From positions 130,478,001 to 130,542,000 of the forward strand of contig CM073886.1 of the NCBI GenBank assembly GCA_037176705.1: DNA of 64,000 nt. The letters run 5' to 3'. The notes below the pieces were generated by a model. It ran no database searches. It was not told where the DNA came from and saw only the letters and a program-made list of their open reading frames with translations. Position 1 is the first letter of the stretch; each line of letters starts with the position of its first letter. The DNA is from Molossus alvarezi. Lineage: Eukaryota; Chordata; Mammalia; Chiroptera; Molossidae. The position numbers were made by a program, and so were the translations under genes. Below are positions 35,376 through 46,399 of this stretch, piece after piece.

Positions 35376-35861
35376 TTAGTGTTCTGGAAGTCGACACATA
35401 GCTTAGAGCTTAAACAACGTCCTGCTCATGCCGGGTTCTCAGCCTTGGCTGAGAAGATTAACACGAAACGCTTATCAACAAGACTCCAAAGTGTCGGATT
35501 CCAAACGAGAACATATCAGGGGAGCCTCTGCGGCCAAAACAGAGGAGACACGGTGAGGTCACAGGCAACGAAGGCAAAGGTGGCCTTAGTTTCTAGAAGC
35601 TTCCTTGGCTGTTCCTGGTCAAAGAAGAAACAAGACGGTGTTTTGCTTGGCCTTGAGGTGAGGTTCATGACGGCATCGCTTTGCTGGTGCGCTGGGCCGT
35701 GTGGAGCCCCCTGAGTCCGGCGCTGTGCGGGTCCGGGCGGCCGAGCTGAAGGAGGCCCATCTGATGAGTCCGTGGGGGCGAAGGCACTGCACCCAGCCGC
35801 TCACCCCAGTCGCCACGTGATGGCGCTGTTCTTTCCAAAGCTTGAAAACAGTTTTAAAATA
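35376..35861. other. unique DNA, GC-richer, no gene seen
   Basis: Open frames of up to 134 codons on both strands (35310-35714 sense, 35619-36044 antisense) extend into repeats and have no recognisable domain. Confidence 0.5.
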
Positions 35862-36049
35862 TTGTTTTTCTTTATTGATTTTAGAGAGAGAGGAAGGGAG
35901 AAGGAGAGAGAGATAGAAACAGTGATGAAAGAGAACATCGATGGGCCGCCTCCTGCACGCCCCCCACTGGGGATTAGGCCCACAACCTGGGCATGTGCCC
36001 TGACCGGGAATTGAACCAGTGACCTCCTGGTGCAGGGTCGACACTCAAC
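35862..36049 (-). mobile_element. VES SINE, short form, antisense, head missing
   Basis: It starts gtttttctttattgatttta and includes cgcctcctgcacgcccccca and tggtgcagggtcgacactca. It stops before the ccggccagg head complement, so it lacks about 20 bp of the SINE 5' end. Confidence 0.94.
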
Positions 36050-36094
36050 TGCAAACACGTATTTCAAAAGAAATAAAAGAAGTAATATTAACAC

Positions 36095-36585
36095 CTAGTA
36101 ATTGTGGAACGCATCCCATGTGTCAGAGACATTTGCCAATTTTTCATGTGCATGGCTTCTAACACTCACAATAATCCCAGAAAGGGGGCACTACTGGCAT
36201 CCCTGGTTTACACCAAGGGCAGAAAGGCCATGTCCTTTGCTCAAGATAGTGTGGTTAGCATCGGGGAGGGGGGCTCACAGCCAGGCAGTCCAACGCTTTT
36301 TTCTTTAATCCTCACCCCATTTTCCCATTTATCTTCAGAGTGGAAGGGAGGGGGAGAGAGAGGGTCAGAGAGAGAGAAAGAGAGACACGTTGACTGGCTG
36401 CCTTCCGCATGACCCCAACCCGGGCCGGGGACGAACTGCAACCAATGTACATGCCCTTGACCAGAATCGAACCTGCGACTCTTTGGTCAGCGGGCCGATG
36501 CTTTAACCACTGAGCCAACCCGGCCAGAGCAGGCAGTCTGACTCTTAATCCAGTGTTCTTAACTGCAATTCTATCTCTCATGACG
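36095..36585 (-). mobile_element. MIR SINE, antisense, split by a VES insertion
   Basis: The MIR complement is seen before the insertion (ctaacactcacaataatccc, aagggcagaaaggccatg, ctttgctcaagatagtgtgg) and continues after it (aggcagtctgactcttaatc, agtgttcttaactgcaattc). The VES copy at 36297-36530 therefore inserted into an existing MIR. Confidence 0.8.
36297..36530 (-). mobile_element. VES SINE, long form, nested in MIR
   Basis: It starts ttttctttaatcctcacccc and includes agagagacacgttgactggc, agaatcgaacctgcgactct and ccaacccggccagag. The flanking aggcagtccaacgc and aggcagtctgactc (about 36283-36296 and 36531-36544) form a partly decayed target duplication within the MIR. Confidence 0.93.
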
Positions 36586-36690
36586 TTTCGAGAGCTTTGT
36601 ACGTTCATTGTTGATATGGAAAGGGGAAACACAATGAGTTTGTGCATTTTTGTCATGCACAAAAACATCATTTTCTAAAAAGGCAGAAAA

Positions 36691-36990
36691 CTCAGAGAAA
36701 GACAAGGACTGCATGATCTCACTTATTTGTGGAACATAATGAACAAAGTAGGCAGTCGACAAAATAGATCCAAAGTCAAGGCAGTAGGGCACAGACCGAC
36801 AAACCTCCGAGGGAGGGGGAGGGGGGGGAGAGATAAACCCAAGAACTGATGTGCATGTACGCACATCCAGCTGGCACAGACACTGGGCTGGGGAAGGCAG
36901 GAGGGGCTGGGAGGGAAGGTGGGGGTCGATGGGGAAAAGGGGGGGGACATCTGTAATACTTTCAACAATAAAAATAATAATAATAATAAA
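36691..36990 (+). mobile_element. L1 3' UTR end, 5'-truncated
   Basis: The 3' UTR is recognised from catgatctcacttatttgtg through a G-rich block (about 36807-36830 and 36880-36945) to gacatctgtaatactttcaa, caataaaaat and an AAT-rich tail. The flanking aaaaaggcagaaaa (about 36677-36690) and aaaaaggtcgaaaa (about 36992-37005) look like a target duplication. Confidence 0.93.
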
Positions 36991-37005
36991 TAAAAAGGTC
37001 GAAAA

Positions 37006-38389
37006 TGGAAAAAGTTGTTTTACTTGCACGGTTGCTGGACTCGCGGGGTGCCCCAGGCTGAGGGGATGGGGATCGTTTCCACGCTGAGGAACAGGTTCCA
37101 TAGTGATTTCTCTGCAACCTAAAATGTTTTAGAGTTTTAGACATGTTTCTGGAAATTGTATAGAATTCAAATTTTTACCACTGAAATGTTTTATCTGAAG
37201 TATGCTCCGAAGTAAAAGTATTTATCAGTTTGAGATTATTTTAATTTTTTTTCTTTGTTCGTATATGCTAATATTTAAATATGTTTGATGTTTCTTAGGT
37301 CAGAAACACACTTACTTTACATGTTTGCTCCTTTGCTGACGTTGCTGAATGAGCTCAACATGACTGCGGCACGTCATTAAAATAAATGAATAAATGAGTA
37401 AAGTTAGGTGATTTGAAACTTATAGCTAACAAAAATATATGTTTTACATATTAAAAGAATATAAAAAACACCCCATACTCATATAGTGTTCACACTTTAC
37501 ATGACATTTCACATACATCATCATCTGTGGCTTTGAAACTTCAGCTAGAGAAGCAAATTAATTTTCCAAGTTTCCGCCTCCTTCCTACAGTCCCAGTTGT
37601 AAGCTCCACCGGATTGAGATCCTTGTTATCTTACAGTGTCCAGCAGCTAATATTTTAGGTTTAGCATAAAGTTTCAAAAAGACCTCCTCCGTCACTGATA
37701 AAACCAGAGATGATAAAGTCCTTCGTTCAGTGTTTTATTTGCAGTAATTTTATTGAATAGCTCCTCTCCATCATTGTGTTCTTTATAACATCCCGGGCTT
37801 CTCCTCAGCATGTCTGAGACCGCGTGGGGAACGTGGACGGGAGATGAGATAAAACGCAGGCCGGCGGTCACCGGCTGGGACCCCACCCACCGGGCAGTCA
37901 GACAGCACCCGAATGTTTATAGACATCATCATCCGTCCTGAAGTAATCTTGCAAGAGAAATTAGTCCCCGGGAGACCTTCTGAAACACATACCCTGCTGC
38001 AGGGAGCAAGGCACCTGCTTTGGCAGCAGGAGGAAATGCCACTTTGAAAAATGGATGAGAGCGAACAGGGGAGCAGTTGAGAGAAAACAGACCTGAGCCC
38101 GAAGCCTTCGTACCCCCGGTGCGAACCTTCGGCCTCCCTGCCTTCCCTACACGGCCAGAGCCTCAGCCACATTCTGATTCTCGATGACTGTTGAGTTTTT
38201 GTTTTTGTTTTTGCTGTTCTAATTTCAGGAAGCATGTCCATCTTTGTTTCTTTTTTTTTCATGAAGTTTTGGGTCACACTTTATTCTAATCAGATAGGGA
38301 AGAAAGGTCTTACGGAACCACCACTTGTCCAACGATGGCTACAGCTGTGGGAGTGGAAGTGGATTTCACGTGAAGTGGACATTGTACAT
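37006..38389. other. unique DNA, no gene seen
   Basis: No recognisable repeat or exon. A 164-codon antisense frame at 37783-38277 has no recognisable domain. Confidence 0.5.
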
Positions 38390-38476
38390 CAGTACACACC
38401 AGGCACCCACACGCACAGCAGTGCACACCAGGCACCCACACGCACAGCAGTGCACACCAGGCACCCACACGCACAG
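38390..38476. repeat. 29-bp minisatellite, three copies
   Basis: Three head-to-tail 29-bp units begin cagtrcacaccaggcaccca and end cacgcacag (38390-38418, 38419-38447, 38448-38476). Copies two and three are identical, and copy one differs at a single base. Confidence 0.96.
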
Positions 38477-38752
38477 GTGTGTTGGGGGCCACGGGTGAAG
38501 AGACTGACTGGTCGGATTACCAATGCGAAGGGAAACAGGGCTTCCTTTTCAGCCTCTGTCTGTGGCGCCTGTGGGTGTTACCCCATTTTCTAAGAATGAT
38601 GTAGAAACACTAGCTGTTATAAAGACTGAATCCCAGTAGGTCTCTACTAAATAGTCAGAAAAACTTAACATGGGGGGACCTCAGTAATCGTGCCATATAT
38701 TTTGAAAAAAAATAATGTTTTGAGTTGGTGACCTCTAAAGTATATTCTTTTT

Positions 38753-38943
38753 ATTCTATTTATTTTTTAATAGATATTTTCATTGATTTTTTTTAGAGAG
38801 AGAGAAGCATCCATCAGCTGCCTCCTGCACACACCCCACTGGAGATCGAGCCCACACCCTGGGCACGTGCCCTGACCTTGAATCGAACCAGCACCTCTCA
38901 GTCCATGGACGATGCTCAGACCCCTGAGCCACACTGGCCGATA
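38753..38943 (-). mobile_element. VES SINE (diverged subfamily), antisense
   Basis: It starts tattttcattgatttttttt and includes agctgcctcctgcacacacc, tgaatcgaaccagcacctct and cagtccatgg. The head complement is cacactggccga. A 17-bp target duplication, taaagtatattcttttt and taaagtacatacttttt (two mismatches), lies at 38736-38752 and 38944-38960. Confidence 0.95.
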
Positions 38944-39177
38944 TAAAGTACATACTTTTTAAAACCGTTTCTACTATCATCTGAAGAGGAAGAAGACACA
39001 CTATAGATTTGACAATTCCCTATTTGGTAGGCGGCCTGTTGACTTGGCAGCAGACAAGATGAGTGCTTACCAGCATTTAAAAGAGCAATAATCAGCACAA
39101 GGAAAAAAATCTTCTTATTGTCAGGACTTTACATTGGCTTTTCTAGTATTAATAAGACTCAATTTCAATAAAGAGAC

Positions 39178-39399
39178 CAGTAGTTGGCCAACTAAGGCCA
39201 ACAAGTAAAATCAGGTCCACTTCCTATTTTGCAAATAAAGTTTTATTGAAAATAGCCACACGCGTTCACCTACATAGGTGCTAGGGCTGCTTTGGAGTTA
39301 CGATGCAAAGTTCAGTCGTGACAACGAAAAGCATAGGGCCCACAAAGCTGAAAATACCTACCATCTGGTCCTTTATAGGAAAAAATTTGTCAACCCCTG
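39178..39399. mobile_element. Charlie-like hAT MITE
   Basis: The element matches a recalled mammalian hAT-Charlie MITE family with ggtcggcaaact-type ends. It has a left end cagtagttggccaactaagg, then ttttgcaaataaagttttat, tgaaaatagccacacgcg, gggcccacaaagctgaaaat and ccatctggtcctttatagg. The right end is tttgtcaacccctg. The termini form degenerate inverted repeats. No coding content. Confidence 0.8.
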
Positions 39400-40040
39400 G
39401 TTTAGGTACTATTGGTCTAAATGTTCTAGCATTTTTTAATCTTAAAAATCATTAATTCTATGCAAACAAAACAAAACAACGAAAACACCTGCTGGCTGAT
39501 TTAAATCGGAAGTCAGGAACTTGATAGTTCACATTTGTTCCCAGCTTCACTTCTCAGGCACCGTGTTGGTGATTTCATCTTCTCTGCTTCATCATCTGCC
39601 GGCTGATGAATACCAGCTACCCTCTCTTCAGTTCCATGCATGTTACGAATCAATCAGGTCACAGTTATGTAAATGACTCAGTCATTTAAATGTGTCCTAT
39701 TTGCTACACTTCTACAGAATATAATTTACTAATTTCTTCAGATTAACAAATCTGTAAGCTGCATTTTCTAATATCTCAGCACTTTTCATTCCAAACAATT
39801 GATTTTACTAAAGGACCCTATGTCTCATTTATTCTCCTCTGAAATCTGAAAGTGTATTATAAGATAATATAACACATTAATTTTATGCAGTCTTTTAATA
39901 TAAATACTTCCCAGACATCTTCCCAAGACCCTAGTGACCACAGGGAGGCATCTGTACAGCAAAGATGTTTTCCAGTGGAGACCAACCAGCCCTGGCAGCT
40001 GTCACTGGGGAGCATGTTGCCAGAGCAGCCACACTCACAA
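39400..40040. other. unique DNA, no gene seen
   Basis: No recognisable gene or repeat between the MITE and the minisatellite. Confidence 0.5.
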
Positions 40041-40820
40041 CCCCCAGATCCACTCCAGGACACCGCCCCACAGAGAACAGCCCCAGATCCACTCCAGGAC
40101 ACTGTCCCACAGAGAACAGCCCCCAGATCCACTGAAGGACACTGTCCCACAGAGAACAACCCCAGATCCACTGAAGGACACTGCCCCACAGAGAACAGCC
40201 CCAGATCCACTGAAGGACACTGCCCCACAGAGAACAGCCCCATATCCACTCCAGGACACTGTCCCACAGAGAACAGCCCCCAGATCCACTAAAGGACACT
40301 GCCCCACAGAGAACAGCCCCAGATCCACTCCAGGACACTGTCCCACAGAGAACAGCCCCAGATCCACTCCAGGACACTGCCCCACAGAGAACAGCCCCAG
40401 ATCCACTGAAGGACACTGCCCCACAGAGAACAGCCCCAGATCCACTGAAGGACACTGCCCCACAGAGAACAGCCCCAGATCCACTCCAGGACACTGTCCC
40501 ACAGAGAACAGCCCCAGATCCACTCCAGGACACTGTCCCACAGAGAACAGCCCCAGATCCAATCCAGGACACTGTCCCACAGAGAACAGCCCCCAGATCC
40601 ACTGAAGGACACTGTCCCACAGAGAACAACCCCAGATCCACTCCAGGACACTGCCCCACAGAGAACAGCCCCAGATCCACTCCAGGACACCGCCCCACAG
40701 AGAACAGCCCCAGATCCACTCCAGGACACCACCCCACAGAGAACAGCCCCAGATCCACTCCAGGACACGGTGCCCCACAGAGAACAGCCCCAGATCCACT
40801 CCAGGACACTGCCCCGCAGA
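40041..40820. repeat. 39-bp minisatellite, about 20 units
   Basis: Twenty head-to-tail units, nearly all 39-40 bp, have the consensus start ccccagatccactccaggac, then an actgccccac segment and end agagaacag. Units vary at two main places: ctcca against ctgaa (once ctaaa), and ctgcccc against ctgtccc or accgcccc. Unit 19 has a 2-bp insertion and unit 20 is degenerate. Because 39 is 13 codons and the unit lacks stops, long open frames (up to 297 codons) appear on both strands. I regard these as products of the repeat, not genes. No RNA or protein function is supported. Confidence 0.97.
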
Positions 40821-40981
40821 GCACACTGGAAGGGGTGTTTCAGGTCCAGGTTCAAGCTGCAGTTCTGCCACTGATGACATGTATGAGTTTACCCTGTTAG
40901 TGCTCTACCTTCAGCTCTGTGCCCAGAAATAATCCTCTAGCTTAACTGCAAAATTCCCATCTCATCCAGCATCTTTAGGTC

Positions 40982-41615
40982 CACTACCACCACTTCCATC
41001 ACCTCTACCACCACCAACAACTGCAACATCACCACCTCACCACCACCACCTCCAACAACAATATTGCCACCTCCACCACCATGAACAATAACATTATCAC
41101 CTTCACCACTACCACCACCACCAACATCACCACCTCCACCACCTCCACCAACACAATATCACCACCTCCAACAACATCACCACCAAAAACAACATCACTA
41201 CCTCCACTAACAACAATAACATTACCACTTCCACCACCACCAACATCACCACCTCTACCACCTCCAACAACAACATCACCACCTCTACCACCTCCAACAA
41301 CATCACCAAAAACAACATCACTACCTCCACTAACAACAATAACATTACCACTTCCACAACAACAACATCACCACCTCTACCACCTCCAACAACAACATCA
41401 CCACCTCAACTACCTCCTCCACCACCACCACTTCTACCACCTCTACCACCTCCACCACCACCACTAGCAACAGCACCCCTACCACCTCCACTACCACCAC
41501 CAGCAACAACATCCCTACAACCTTCACCTCCACCACCACCACAACCACCAACACCTCCACCACCAACATCACCACCTCCATCTCCTCCAATACCTCTAAC
41601 ACCTCTACCACCACT
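40982..41615. repeat. CCA/ACA/CTC triplet-rich, G-depleted tract
   Basis: The + strand of about 630 bp is built of cca, acc, aac, atc and ctc triplets and contains only six G, with 383 consecutive bases lacking G (41084-41466). Locally duplicated blocks are visible, for example aaaacaacatcactacctcc near 41186 and 41308. The minus strand is correspondingly TGG/TTG-rich. Open frames on either strand encode only Thr/Pro/Asn or Val/Gly/Leu low-complexity peptides and are not considered genes. Confidence 0.95.
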
Positions 41616-42798
41616 GTGAGGTCTGCAAATTTTCCCCTTTACATTTTGGGACTTTTCTGTCATGTACAATTGAAGCGTTAAGCTCCTTTTTGTAGTTAGC
41701 TCGTATTATTCATGTGACACTCAGACAATACAAGCCATTGTTGGAAGATGCTGAAACGAAAGAAAATGTTTGGATAAACTGCAGCCCATATCCTTACATG
41801 CCGGTGTTCAGGGACGATCTTGGTTGACATGATTTGTGATCCTCTCTCATTCTCCATGAGCAAGACCTTCGTGCTGACCAACTCTTCTGCTGATTGGCAC
41901 CTGCTTCAGTGGCATGGAGCCGTGTGGCCTTCCCTGTGCCTCACTGTGAATCCGTTCTGGCCGCGGACACGGGCATCTGTGGTGAGCTTGTATGCCAGAT
42001 TTGAAACTGAAAGATAACCTTGACATTTTATGAGGTCAGTTTCATTCATTAGGCAAATTGCCACATTTGAGAACAAGCAAATAAAGCATTTTCATCTGTC
42101 TTTAGCTTCTCTGAGTAGTGCAATCATACTGGATTGTGTCATGGACCGGATTCAAAGCCTTGTAATTGTGTGTCAGTGGGTGACGTGATGCTGAGCACTC
42201 TCCTGGGGCGCTCTCCCAGCCCGCCTTCAGCTACGCACTCTCCTTGGACATACCGCGACTTCTGATACACAAAGAGGATCATTTGGAAGCATTGTTCTTT
42301 CCAGCCTCTTAGACCATATCCAATTTGGGGGACTTTGCTGTCCCCATCTTAAGCTGAAGTAATAATAATACACAACAAAAGTAATGACTAGTTGGCCATT
42401 GTTTGTGAGAACTACGTGACAAAGAACACTCTGCATGAGGACCCCTTCCAGGAAACTCAAATCTGTATTATTAATCCTTGTTGTAAATTGCTACCATCTA
42501 TGGAAATTGCCATGGCGCAAAATGCAGAAATATATTCCCTTTGTTAAAAAGCTAATTGATTCATTTAGGGTTTTCTATTGTTAATCCACCAAATCACGGC
42601 TGCTTAATATTACGTGGTATGGCCAAAGATAAAGTCATTATTAACATGGCAATTATTGTGGGGTTTAAAGCCCACATTCTCATATATTTTTCTTTTAATA
42701 ATATGGCCCATGCTTCAGGAAATATCCCCACAACAAAATGTACAGTTTATCTTTAAAGGCAAAGCATTCCAGGAGGAGAACAATATTTCAAATCTTTT

Positions 42799-42799
<1 letters not shown>
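41616..42799. other. unique DNA, no gene seen
   Basis: No recognisable gene or repeat. Short frames of 60-80 codons only. Confidence 0.5.

Positions 42800-42832
<33 letters not shown>
42800..42832. repeat. (AT)n microsatellite
   Basis: A perfect run of about 16 AT units. Confidence 0.95.
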
Positions 42833-42834
<2 letters not shown>

Positions 42835-43099
42835 TATTGTATTATAAATTTTACTTTATGGAAATCAAAACATATAATCCTGATAAATACTACTGATCAA
42901 TTTTATAAATTATTTTCTCCCCCAAATGATGCATATTTTGAAACTACATAAAAGAGTTTGAATAATGTTGATTAAGTCTAGCAATAAGGCAAAGTAAAAA
43001 TCCTCTTCTCTCCCTTATATATGGCATCTTATATTACTGATTATAATGATCCTTTGATATTGAAAGTTAAGAACTTATTGATTACTTACTACGTGTTGA

Positions 43100-43335
43100 T
43101 ATATCCATACATAGTAACACATACTATGTTTGTACATCTACTTCTTACTCCTTGTAACAACCCCATGAGGCAAATACCATTAGTTGCCACATCTTAGAAA
43201 ATATAAAATGAGAGGAAAGGTTCTATCTATACTTTCTCCAAAGGATAGTAATTTTTCTCATGTCATCTTGGACTTGAACCCTGAAGCTCTGGTTCTAGAT
43301 CTTAAGTCCTAAACACTACATTATATCACCTCTCT
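43100..43335 (-). mobile_element. MIR SINE, antisense
   Basis: The MIR complement is readable in order: actccttgtaacaaccccat, gaggcaaataccattag, atcttggacttgaaccctga and agctctggttctagatctta. It ends cctaaacactacattatatc. Confidence 0.8.
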
Positions 43336-45340
43336 TGAAGTACTATAACCTTCATATTTGTTGAATTCAATTAACTGAGTACACAATTAATGAAAGAAAA
43401 GTTCAGCTTTTTCAAACCTTCTGAGTTTCAGTATAGCGACGGCAGTTTTGTTGGAGATTGTTATTTTGCTCTACGCAATGTATAGACGAGGTATTTCTAC
43501 ACAACTTGCGCCCGACCTACTTTTAGGAAGGATCAGGGTGGTGTGAGGAAGATGTGTCATCTCTCTGTGGTTTATGTGTTGGTTCCATGGTCTTTTATGT
43601 TACTTCGGTTCTTCCGGAGGAATCGGGTCTCAGCACAGGTGGCGCAAAGCAGGTCTGAGGGTCAAGCTGGGTGGTCCCTCAGCCATGCTCGTCGCACTCA
43701 TTGCTCCTCGCAGATTTTGTTTCTACCTGGGTGAAAGCAACTAGACCTGAGAATAGTCAGGCGCTTTCTCCTCTGGAATTTATGACTCATGAAATTCTCA
43801 GCATGCACTGAATTATCAGGCATTTGAGATAATTGACCTATTATGGTACTCTGAATTTTTGCTGGAGAAACAACAACTCAATCAAACTAATTCGTAGTCC
43901 AATGCTCGTTGAAGAGCGCTAATGTTAAACATTGTTAACTTGATCTATAAATAGTCTATTTCTATGTGGCAACAAAGACCCTCATGCCAAAGTGGCAGCG
44001 TGTTCTTTATCCAACTTTGCTAAGTGAATCTCTGGCTCCTGGTGAAGAAAATCAGTTTTCCCCGGTGGTGGGTGGTGGGCACCAATGCCAGGGACCTTGC
44101 TGACATCAATGTTTTTCTGTGTGTGTGTATCTATGCGTATGCCCTGTCGGGACGGCCGCATCTCTAGGCACCAGCACCCTTTCGGGAACACGAAGGCACT
44201 CGGTGTCTGAAAGGTCACGTCTGAATCACCAATATGACAAGGAGTAGAAATCTGGATATTTTTCCCTCTATAGAATATCTGTAGATATTTCATCATTTTT
44301 CTTAAAAAAAAAATTAATAAGTTAGGGCCCAAAACATGCTTGTTTTACATGACATATGCAAACCTTAGGGATGTCATTTTCTGCTTCTAAAAAGTCAATA
44401 AAAAATATGTATAGGCCCTCATTGACTCCTTTCTATGTACTTTCCCCTTTTTTCAGAAATCACATCTTTAGTTGTATGGCCCGTTTCTGACTCTTTTGCA
44501 GAAATATACCTTACATCTCTTAAAGTCATCACACACTTTTTTACCAACATTTAAAGCACCTTTGTACTTGCAAATCAGATGCAAAATAGTTGGACTTAGA
44601 TGGTGGTAACAGGAAAATTCCTATTACAGCATCTGCAAATTACAAGTGAAACTCACTTATAACTTATCCCGCAGTGCTTTTGAGAAACTTAGCTTGTTTT
44701 CTTCAGAGAAGAAAAATGCTTCATGAAAGGCCTAATAACACATTTAAATTACTGAGGACAATTTAAAAATTCAAGTTTTATGGAATTTGGATGATTACTA
44801 GAATCCCAGCAAGGAGCATAATGGACATAATTTTGGGAACAATTGAGAATCACTCCACACAGGATGCACTTGCATTGATTTGAACCCAGCATTTAAACAC
44901 TGTACTTAACCCCAGTCACCTATCAGAGAGAGTTTTTTCTTCTTTTTTTGGCAAAATACAATTAGCTTGATAGAAACTTTAGGTAACCCGTATTGTGTTG
45001 CAAATTCAAATGAAACAGAATGGCGGATTTATTTAAGACATCAAGTCATCATTTTTGCATATTTTCATGAAAAGTATTCTGAAAGCTGATATGTAGAGAT
45101 ATATGATATAGATGTACATGTGTCTGTGTGTCTTGCATATACATATGTTATATGCACACACACCCATTTGAAGATTTGTTTCACCACCGAAGGGTTCGGA
45201 CTTCTCAGGAACTCTCTGGCGCCCCCTCTAGGAGCCGCCGCTTCACTGCGAAAGGCCAGTGGAGGCAACAGCAGGGCCTTTTTCAATGAGCACCGTGAAG
45301 TGCAGGAAATGGCAAAGGCTGAACCCCTGGCTTCCCTCCC
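43336..45340. other. unique DNA, no gene seen
   Basis: About 2 kb with no recognisable repeat or exon. Short GT- and AT-rich patches occur near 44110 and 45110-45165. A 116-codon antisense frame at 43982-44332 is unrecognised. Confidence 0.5.
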
Positions 45341-45640
45341 CAAATACTATGTGGCTTGAGGGGAGGAATGCGAGGTCAGAAAGGCAGAGGGAGGGAAAGG
45401 GAGAATGGAGGGGAAGGAGAGAAAGAAGCTGTAGCAGGAAGGATGAGCAGGAGGGGAGTGGTGAGCGGGCCCCTGTGTCCTGCATCAGTCCAGCTTCAGT
45501 CGCCTCCAGTCTCCCACGCGCAGCCGCAGTCCTCGGCAGACGGGAGGGAACAGCAGGGCGGTCATGCGCACGCGCGGCGGAGAGACTCTTCAGACCCTAA
45601 GTTCTAGGTCATCGTCGGAGCACCGGGCAGTGACCAAAGG
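45341..45640. other. purine-rich tract followed by CpG-rich stretch
   Basis: A polypurine run of about 100 bp on the + strand (about 45358-45462: gagg, aaag, ggagagaaag motifs) is followed by CpG-rich sequence (for example catgcgcacgcgcggcggag near 45563). Open frames on both strands (45259-45600, 45356-45607) have no recognisable domain. It could be a small promoter-like CpG patch; nothing in the sequence proves that. Confidence 0.4.
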
Positions 45641-45943
45641 CGCGCAGGCCGACTACCTGAATCCTTCAAGTGGATTATCTAAACCTTAGACTCCTGAGGA
45701 CAAGAGAATTTACTTTCGCCTACAGAATAAATTGAGTAAAATAATTATGTACACGATATCCATATTATATACATGATCTATATTTTATTGCTTTAAAAAG
45801 GAATTGGTAAGCATATCAAATTTGAGCCTATCCGAATATGTATGAAATACCTTAGACTATATAACAAATTACGCCCAAACTGGATAGTTTCAAATGACAA
45901 ATAATATTTATCTTATATAATTTTGAAGTTTAAGAATCAACGA

Positions 45944-46157
45944 GCACCCAGCTGGTGTGGCTCAGTGGTTGAGTGTTGACCCATGCACCGAGGTCATGGG
46001 TTCGATTCCCAGTCAGGGCACATGCCCAGGTTGTGGGTCAAATCCTCAGTGGGGGGCATGCAGGAGGTGGCCAATCGATGTTCTCTCTCATCGATATTTC
46101 TATCTTGCTCTCCCTCTCCCTTCTTCTCTCTCTAAAATCAGTAAAGAAAAAAATTTT
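45944..46157 (+). mobile_element. VES SINE, short form
   Basis: The head is gcacccagctggtgtggctc. The B box is gggttcgattcccagtcagg. Then come ggggggcatgcaggaggtgg and a tctctctaaaatcagtaaag tail. It lies directly against an antisense L1 3' end. Confidence 0.95.
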
Positions 46158-46305
46158 TATCTATTAATTTGTTTTTGTTACAGATGTTTCTCATCCCTCC
46201 CCCATTGATACCCTCCTCCCCTTCCCCACCTTTCCATCCCCAGCTTTGTTGTCTATGCTCATTGGTCATGCATACATGCATGCAAGTTCTGTGGGTTATC
46301 TAAAA
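46158..46305 (-). mobile_element. L1 3' UTR fragment, antisense
   Basis: The stretch is tttgttacagatgtttctca, then cccccattgataccctcctc and gtctatgctcattggtcatg. It matches the other antisense L1 3' UTRs in the window. The SINE at 45944 probably inserted into or beside its A tail. Confidence 0.85.
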
Positions 46306-46399
46306 ATTTTTTTAAATAAAGATTAACATCAAACACCATCCCTTCTCTCCTCCCTTCCCACCTCATCTTAGATATTTTGTTTCTCCTATGTTCTCCCAC

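Noticed and set aside
36571..37101. 176-codon antisense frame
   Set aside because: It lies mostly within the L1 3' UTR at 36691-36990 read on its complement, so it is not a host gene.
40041..40820. CRISPR-like regular repeat spacing
   Set aside because: The units are contiguous with no unique spacers, and the DNA is clearly mammalian. This is a minisatellite.
39931..40880. Long open frames (up to 297 codons) on both strands over the minisatellite
   Set aside because: The 39-bp unit is exactly 13 codons and lacks stops, so open frames arise in several phases on both strands. The products are pure repeats without known domains.
41081..41614. Thr/Pro-rich and Val/Gly-rich frames in the triplet tract
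   Set aside because: They are low-complexity translation of CCA/ACA repeats, read on both strands, with no conserved domain or gene structure.
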